A stretch of 64,000 bases of DNA from Labrenzia sp. PHM005. GTDB taxonomy: Bacteria; Pseudomonadota; Alphaproteobacteria; Rhizobiales; Stappiaceae. Below are positions 59,493 to 64,000 of this stretch, piece by piece (the first letter of the stretch is position 1; each line of letters starts with the position of its first letter). The notes under the pieces were generated by a model that was not told the origin of the DNA, made no database searches, and saw only the letters and a list, made by a program, of their open reading frames with translations. The stretch covers positions 2,165,001 through 2,229,000 of the forward strand of contig NZ_CP041191.1 of the NCBI RefSeq assembly GCF_006517275.1. The letters are read 5' to 3'. The translations under genes and the position numbers were made by a program.

Positions 59493-60506
59493 ATGGCGAT
59501 AGCCGCCGCGACCAAACCGCGCGAGCGTATGAATTTGGCTTTTGCCGCCAATCGCCAGTTCTGGCTGTTGATGATCAACCTGGCAGTCATCGCATTGATC
59601 GGCTTTTTCCGGCCAGATGCTTTTTTGAGCTGGACCAATTTCAAGGCGGTGCTGACCTTGATGTCCTACGATCTTCTGCTGGCGGTGGCGATGACCGTAG
59701 TGTTGATCGTGCGAGGGCTGGATCTGTCGGTCGGCTCGGTTCTTGCTCTGACCTCTGTCGTTCTTGCCATGTTGCTGAAAGACGGAACTCCGGTCTATCT
59801 GGCTCTAATCTTAAGCCTCGGTGTTGCGCTCCTATGCGGAGCGATCAATGGCGTCTTGATCGTCAAGGCTGGCCTGCTGCCCTTCCTTGTCACTCTTGCG
59901 ATGATGACGGCGGCGCGCGGGGTCGCAACGGTTCTGACGACCGGACAATACGTCTCTTTTCCGTATGCTGCCCGCTGGTTTTCCAAGTTTGCCCGTGACG
60001 AAGTCCGGATCCCCATTGGTGACATGGTCTATGGCTTCCCGAATATGCTGTTGATCACTCTTGCGGTGACAGGTCTGTTTGGCCTCTTGCTCTGGCGTTG
60101 GGCGCCAATGCGCGGCTTCTTTTACCTCGGCGAAAGCCCGGAAGCGGCCAAACTGTCTGGTTTGAAAGTCGACCGGATCGCCATTTCCGCCTATGTGCTC
60201 GCAGCTGCTTTTGTCTGGGTTGCCGCTGTACTCATGACTTCGGCAAACAAGATTGGCTACGCAAACTATGGGATCGGCGCTGAATTACGCGCTCTCGCGG
60301 CAGCCGTCATCGGCGGCGCCAGCCTATCTGGCGGGGCTGGATCTGTTCTTGGAACCTTTCTTGGCGTTCTGCTGCTTGCGCTCATCGGCAACGGATTTGT
60401 GTTGCTAAACGGTGACCCCAACTGGCAGCAGGCGACTGTTGGTGCCGTTCTTATCCTGGCTGTTGCGATCGATGCTGTCCGCCGGGCCCGCGGAGGAGAT
60501 TCCTGA
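59493..60506 (+). CDS. Sugar ABC transporter permease (RbsC type)
   Basis: The 337-aa protein has about ten hydrophobic helices with VVLIVRGLDLSVGSVLALTSVVLAM, LVTLAMMTAARGVATVL and ELRALAAAVIGGASLSGGAGSVLGTFLGVLLLALIGNGFVLL. The ATG follows GGGAGGA. It overlaps the ATPase start by one base (TGATG). A second permease after the ATPase suggests a heterodimeric pore. Confidence 0.9.
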   Translation: MAIAAATKPRERMNLAFAANRQFWLLMINLAVIALIGFFRPDAFLSWTNFKAVLTLMSYDLLLAVAMTVVLIVRGLDLSVGSVLALTSVVLAMLLKDGTPVYLALILSLGVALLCGAINGVLIVKAGLLPFLVTLAMMTAARGVATVLTTGQYVSFPYAARWFSKFARDEVRIPIGDMVYGFPNMLLITLAVTGLFGLLLWRWAPMRGFFYLGESPEAAKLSGLKVDRIAISAYVLAAAFVWVAAVLMTSANKIGYANYGIGAELRALAAAVIGGASLSGGAGSVLGTFLGVLLLALIGNGFVLLNGDPNWQQATVGAVLILAVAIDAVRRARGGDS

Positions 60507-61987
60507 TGCTCCTCGCGCAAGAAATTACCAAAAGTTTTCACGGAAACACTGTGTTGCACGGTGTCGATTTTGAGTTGGTGCCAGGCGAAATCCACGCCTT
60601 GATCGGAGAAAATGGTGCCGGCAAATCCACCCTCGTCAACATCATTTCCGGCAACCTGCGGTATGACACGGGCAAGGTGCTTTTGGATGGAGATGAGCAT
60701 GCGTTTGGCCATCCGCTGGAAGCCATGCGTGCCGGAATCGCCGTGGTTCACCAGGAGCTCAGCCTGGTGCCGAATGCTACGGTTGCGGAAAACATGTTCC
60801 TGCGCCGGGAAATCACCAATCGGTTTGGTCTGAATGACTGGCCTGCAATGACCCGGGCAGCACAAGAAATCTTCGACCGGATGGGTGTCGATATCGACCC
60901 GAATGCGCTCGCCGGTTCGCTCTCTACCGGGATGCAGCAGCTGGTCGAGGTCGCCAAGGCCGTCTCCCTGGATGCCAAATACATCTTTATGGACGAGCCG
61001 ACGTCTTCTTTGTCAGAGAAGGAAATCCAGGAACTTTTCCAAGTAGTCCGGGATCTGCGGGACAAAGGGCTGGGAATTGTTTTTATTTCTCACAAGCTGT
61101 CCGAGCTCTTCGAGATTTCCGATCGGATCACTGTGTTGCGTGATGGCCGCTTCATCGGAACGCGGCTGGTTGCGGAAACCGATACCGGTGAAATCATTGC
61201 CATGATGGTCGGCCGTCATCTGACCGACCTTTATCCGCCCAAGGCCAGTGCACCAGGTGAGGTCATGTTCCGTTGCAGTGGCCTTTCGGCCTTCGGCACC
61301 GTTGCCGACGTCTCCTTTGAAGTGCGGCGCGGTGAAATCCTCGGTGTTGCAGGGCTCGTCGGTTCTGGCCGGACAGAGGCGATGCTGGCGCTGATCAACG
61401 CAACACCCAGAATTGCTGGCTCTTTTGAACTGGAGGGGGCCGGGATCGATATCTCAGATCCTGCCGATGCCATGAAAAAGGGAATTGTTTATGTCTCGGA
61501 AGATCGCAAGGGTTCTGGGCTCTTCCTGACATATTCGATTGAACAGAACATCGCCGCGGCATCCCTGATGAGAAAGTCCGGATCGATGGCCATGGTCAAC
61601 AGCGGCGCCATGGCGGAGGCAGCGAACACCTACATTGTCCGCATGGACATCCGTCCCGCCCGGCCATCAGTGGCGGTGATCGACTTGTCAGGCGGCAACC
61701 AGCAAAAAGTTCTGCTCTCCAAAGCTCTGGAAGCAGAACCAAAGTTGCTCATCGTCGACGAGCCGACCCGCGGCGTCGATGTCGGTGCGAAATCCCTTAT
61801 TCACCAGCGTCTCAGGGATCTCGCTGAGGCCGGGGCGGCCGTGATTATGGTGTCCTCTGAAATGCCTGAGGTCCTTGGCATGTCGGACCGCGTTCTGGTT
61901 TTTCGCAGCGGGCGGGTCTCCGCACTCCTTGACAACAGCAAGACTGAGCTTGGCCAGGAAGAGGTCATGGCTGCGGCCATTGAATAG
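60506..61987 (+). CDS. Sugar ABC transporter ATPase, duplicated (RbsA type)
   Basis: The 493-aa protein has two nucleotide-binding domains: [24 protein letters not shown] and YIFMDEPTSSLSEKE in the first; [27 protein letters not shown] and [16 protein letters not shown] in the second. It lies between the two permease genes of the operon, in the usual arrangement of pentose or polyol importers with heterodimeric permeases. Confidence 0.92.
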   Translation: MLLAQEITKSFHGNTVLHGVDFELVPGEIHALIGENGAGKSTLVNIISGNLRYDTGKVLLDGDEHAFGHPLEAMRAGIAVVHQELSLVPNATVAENMFLRREITNRFGLNDWPAMTRAAQEIFDRMGVDIDPNALAGSLSTGMQQLVEVAKAVSLDAKYIFMDEPTSSLSEKEIQELFQVVRDLRDKGLGIVFISHKLSELFEISDRITVLRDGRFIGTRLVAETDTGEIIAMMVGRHLTDLYPPKASAPGEVMFRCSGLSAFGTVADVSFEVRRGEILGVAGLVGSGRTEAMLALINATPRIAGSFELEGAGIDISDPADAMKKGIVYVSEDRKGSGLFLTYSIEQNIAAASLMRKSGSMAMVNSGAMAEAANTYIVRMDIRPARPSVAVIDLSGGNQQKVLLSKALEAEPKLLIVDEPTRGVDVGAKSLIHQRLRDLAEAGAAVIMVSSEMPEVLGMSDRVLVFRSGRVSALLDNSKTELGQEEVMAAAIE

Positions 61988-61998
61988 GGCATTCAATA

Positions 61999-63024
61999 AT
62001 GAATCAGAAAACCAAAAAGATACGCCCTGAACAGGTCCAGTACATAGGCCTGATCCTGGTGACACTCGCTATCGCCATTGGCTTCCAGATGGTGTTCGGC
62101 AACGTGCTGACTGGCGCAAACTTGCGGGTTCTGGCGATGAATATGGTGTTCGAAGGCATCATGGCTATCGGCATGACCTTTGTGATCATCATGGGCGGCA
62201 TCGATCTATCTGTTGCATCAGTCTTTGCATTTGCCGAAATCTTGGTTGCAAAGTTGATGGTGGAGGCCGGACTGCCAGTGTTTCTTGCAGTCTCACTGAC
62301 GGTTCTGGCCTCCATGCTGATTGGCGCGATCAACGGCACGCTGATTGTACTGCTGCGTGTTCATCCGCTTATTATCACATTGGGCATGCTGCTCACGCTG
62401 CGCGGTGTTAATCTGGCTATTACCGATGGAAAGTCGATCTCGGGATTTTCCGACAGTTTCCTCTATCTCGGTCAGGGCCAGATCCTTGGTATCGATGTTC
62501 CGATTTGGTTTTTTGCCATCGCGGCGTTGGTGCTTGGCTTGTTGCTCGCCCACCACCGGTACTTCCGCCAGCTCTATTTCATTGGCGGTTCTGAGCGCTC
62601 GGCCCGGTTTTCTGGCGTCAACACAGATCGGGTAAAAATCTCTATCTACGTCCTGTGCTCAACCTTGGCTGGATGTGCCGGGATCATGGCCGCTGCCCGC
62701 TATGGTGCGGCCCACTGGGGCCATGGAAACCTCGCCGAATTGAAAGCCATTGCAGCTGTTGCTGTTGGTGGCGCTGACATCATGGGCGGATCGGGAACCA
62801 TGTTCGGTACCGTGCTTGGCGTCATTTTTCTGGCTGTTGTGCACAACGTCTTCGTCACCTCAGCCATCAACCCATTTTGGTATGACGTCGTCAATGGCGC
62901 CATGCTTCTGCTGGCGGTCCTCTTGAGCCGCATGATCGCTCTCAAAAACCGGCGGGACTTGCTTAGTGCAAGGCAAATGAAACTGGACCAGACCCCTAAA
63001 AAATTGATCGTGGAGGAGAGTTGA
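61999..63024 (+). CDS. Sugar ABC transporter permease (second RbsC-type subunit)
   Basis: The 341-aa protein has about ten hydrophobic helices, including MTFVIIMGGIDLSVASVFAFAEILVAKLM, HPLIITLGMLLTLRGVNLAI and LAELKAIAAVAVGGADIMGGSGTMFGTVLGVIFLAVVHNVFV. The final cytosolic tail is charged. It follows the ATPase by 11 bases and precedes the binding-protein gene by two. Confidence 0.9.
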   Translation: MNQKTKKIRPEQVQYIGLILVTLAIAIGFQMVFGNVLTGANLRVLAMNMVFEGIMAIGMTFVIIMGGIDLSVASVFAFAEILVAKLMVEAGLPVFLAVSLTVLASMLIGAINGTLIVLLRVHPLIITLGMLLTLRGVNLAITDGKSISGFSDSFLYLGQGQILGIDVPIWFFAIAALVLGLLLAHHRYFRQLYFIGGSERSARFSGVNTDRVKISIYVLCSTLAGCAGIMAAARYGAAHWGHGNLAELKAIAAVAVGGADIMGGSGTMFGTVLGVIFLAVVHNVFVTSAINPFWYDVVNGAMLLLAVLLSRMIALKNRRDLLSARQMKLDQTPKKLIVEES

Positions 63025-63026
63025 GA

Positions 63027-64000
63027 ATGAACCTCATCAAAGGACTGGCTGTTGCCGCTCTAACCTTGAGCGCAACATTTACCACCCCCGCCTTGGCGGA
63101 AGACAAAGAACACTACGGCATGGTGGTATTCTTGAAGGGCTCTGAGTTCTTCAATTGGGCTTATGCCGGCTTCAAGGATGCAGCTGCAACTGTTGGTGCA
63201 ACAACAGAGTTGCAAGGTCCAGCCGACTGGGACGCTTCGGCCGAAGCTCGTGCGGTGGAACAGCTTGTTGCCAAAGGCGTCAAGGGAATTGCAGTGACTG
63301 CCGGTGATGCCGACACGCTGACGGGTGCCATCGATGCAGCCATGGAAGCAGGCGTACCAACACTGACGTTTGATAGTGACAGTCCGGAATCCAACCGCCT
63401 CCTGTTCGTCGGCACCAACAACTACAACGCAGGTTACGCTGCCGGCAAAGCAATTGGTGAGATCTATGGCGACAAAGCCCGTGTTGGCGTGTCCTTGATC
63501 CCCGGCCTCGATTCCATCAACCACCGCCTGCGCGGCTTTAAAGAGGGCATGGCTTCCGTCGCACCCGGCGCAAAGGTTGTTGCGGAAGTCAATGATGAAG
63601 GCGACCTGCAAAAAGCTGAGACCGTGAACACGGCGATGCTACAGGCCAATCCGGAAATCAATGTCATTTTCTGTGCACATGGCAACCCTGCGACCGGCGC
63701 GCAAGCGGCAACCCGCAACGTCGGCCGGGACCGTGGTGAAAATCAGGTTGGCGTATTGGCCTGGTCAATTGATGCGCCGATCCTGATGGGTATCGACGAT
63801 GGCGAGTACCTCGCGACTGTTGCTCAAAACCCATACATGATGGGTGTGCAATCTTTCTGGCAGCTTTGGTCGGCTGCGCATCCGACACAGTTCGACAGCA
63901 TGACAAACCCGGGCATGGGGCAGGTTCCCACAGCCGACATCGATACCGGTGTGGCCATCCTTGTTCAGGGCGATATGGCGATCCGTTCGCTCTTGAACCC
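63027..64000 (+). CDS. Ribose-type ABC periplasmic binding protein, C-terminus cut by the window
   Basis: At least 324 residues are open to the right edge with no stop. A signal peptide (MNLIKGLAVAALTLSATFTTPALAE) precedes a type I binding fold: GMVVFLKGSEFFNWAYAGFKDAAATVG, KGVKGIAVTAGDADTLTGAIDAAMEAGVPTLTFDSDSPESNRLLFVGTNNYNAGYAAGKAIG and LIPGLDSINHRLRGFKEGM. It completes the importer with permeases and ATPase. GGAGGAG precedes the ATG at a slightly long spacing. The substrate is unknown. Confidence 0.9.
   Translation, partial: MNLIKGLAVAALTLSATFTTPALAEDKEHYGMVVFLKGSEFFNWAYAGFKDAAATVGATTELQGPADWDASAEARAVEQLVAKGVKGIAVTAGDADTLTGAIDAAMEAGVPTLTFDSDSPESNRLLFVGTNNYNAGYAAGKAIGEIYGDKARVGVSLIPGLDSINHRLRGFKEGMASVAPGAKVVAEVNDEGDLQKAETVNTAMLQANPEINVIFCAHGNPATGAQAATRNVGRDRGENQVGVLAWSIDAPILMGIDDGEYLATVAQNPYMMGVQSFWQLWSAAHPTQFDSMTNPGMGQVPTADIDTGVAILVQGDMAIRSLLN

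Noticed and set aside
1..64000. CRISPR arrays, tRNA or rRNA genes, insertion sequences, prophage
   Set aside because: No regularly spaced repeats, tRNA cloverleaf-like segments, transposase, integrase or phage structural genes were recognised on reading.

Overview
The window reads as a stretch of a marine-type alphaproteobacterial chromosome or large replicon. The suggestion of a Roseibium/Labrenzia-like (Stappiaceae) host is an inference from gene content and moderately high GC; it is not proven. Almost every base belongs to a catabolic operon with its own importer and regulator. I see no rRNA, tRNA, CRISPR array, transposase or integrase.

Layout. (1) 1-5024: amino-sugar and cell-wall-sugar catabolism: a partial MurQ-type etherase, divergent from a GlcNAc/MurNAc-type kinase, a GntR regulator, a SIS-domain deaminase/isomerase, nagA and cutC. 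Both divergent starts carry the same 20-bp element. (2) 5111-13432: an iodate-reductase-like operon (two di-haem peroxidases, a Tat-exported Rieske subunit, an arsenite-oxidase-family molybdenum subunit, a HEAT-repeat protein and a pseudoazurin-like cupredoxin) behind a perfect FNR/FixK-type box. (3) 13466-14219: a remnant of an amino-acid oxidase gene, ridA and a terminator. (4) 14237-20720, minus strand: sulfolactate import and degradation (slcFG fusion, slcH, comC, slcC, suyB, suyA), divergent from a GntR regulator. (5) 21623-31542, plus strand: a DeoR regulator, a TRAP importer and a kinase / class I aldolase / isomerase / mutarotase / aldehyde dehydrogenase set that fits a sulfo-EMP-type sulfoquinovose pathway. 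Regions 4 and 5 together would turn sulfoquinovose into DHAP, pyruvate and sulfite. (6) 31592-33264: an unusual crotonase and a TetR regulator whose start is broken or mis-sequenced. (7) 33541-38260: a three-subunit 2-oxoacid oxidoreductase with its own NAD(P)H/FAD subunit. (8) 38680-49501: a sugar or polyol ABC importer with SorC regulator, aldo-keto reductase, GlpD-like dehydrogenase, LsrF-like aldolase, FGGY kinase and a medium-chain dehydrogenase. (9) 49935-58409: LacI regulator, a glycerol-type ABC importer with two ATPases and a 62-aa membrane protein, and a fused DhaK-DhaL kinase. (10) 58482-64000: an FCD-GntR regulator divergent from another ribose-type ABC importer, cut off by the window end.

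The most notable content is the iodate reductase operon with an oxygen-responsive box and two unusual accessory genes, and the back-to-back sulfoquinovose and sulfolactate regulons. Substrates of the importers in regions 8-10 cannot be read from sequence alone. Recurrent stem-loops follow the solute-binding-protein genes, and several palindromic operators could be matched to adjacent regulators.
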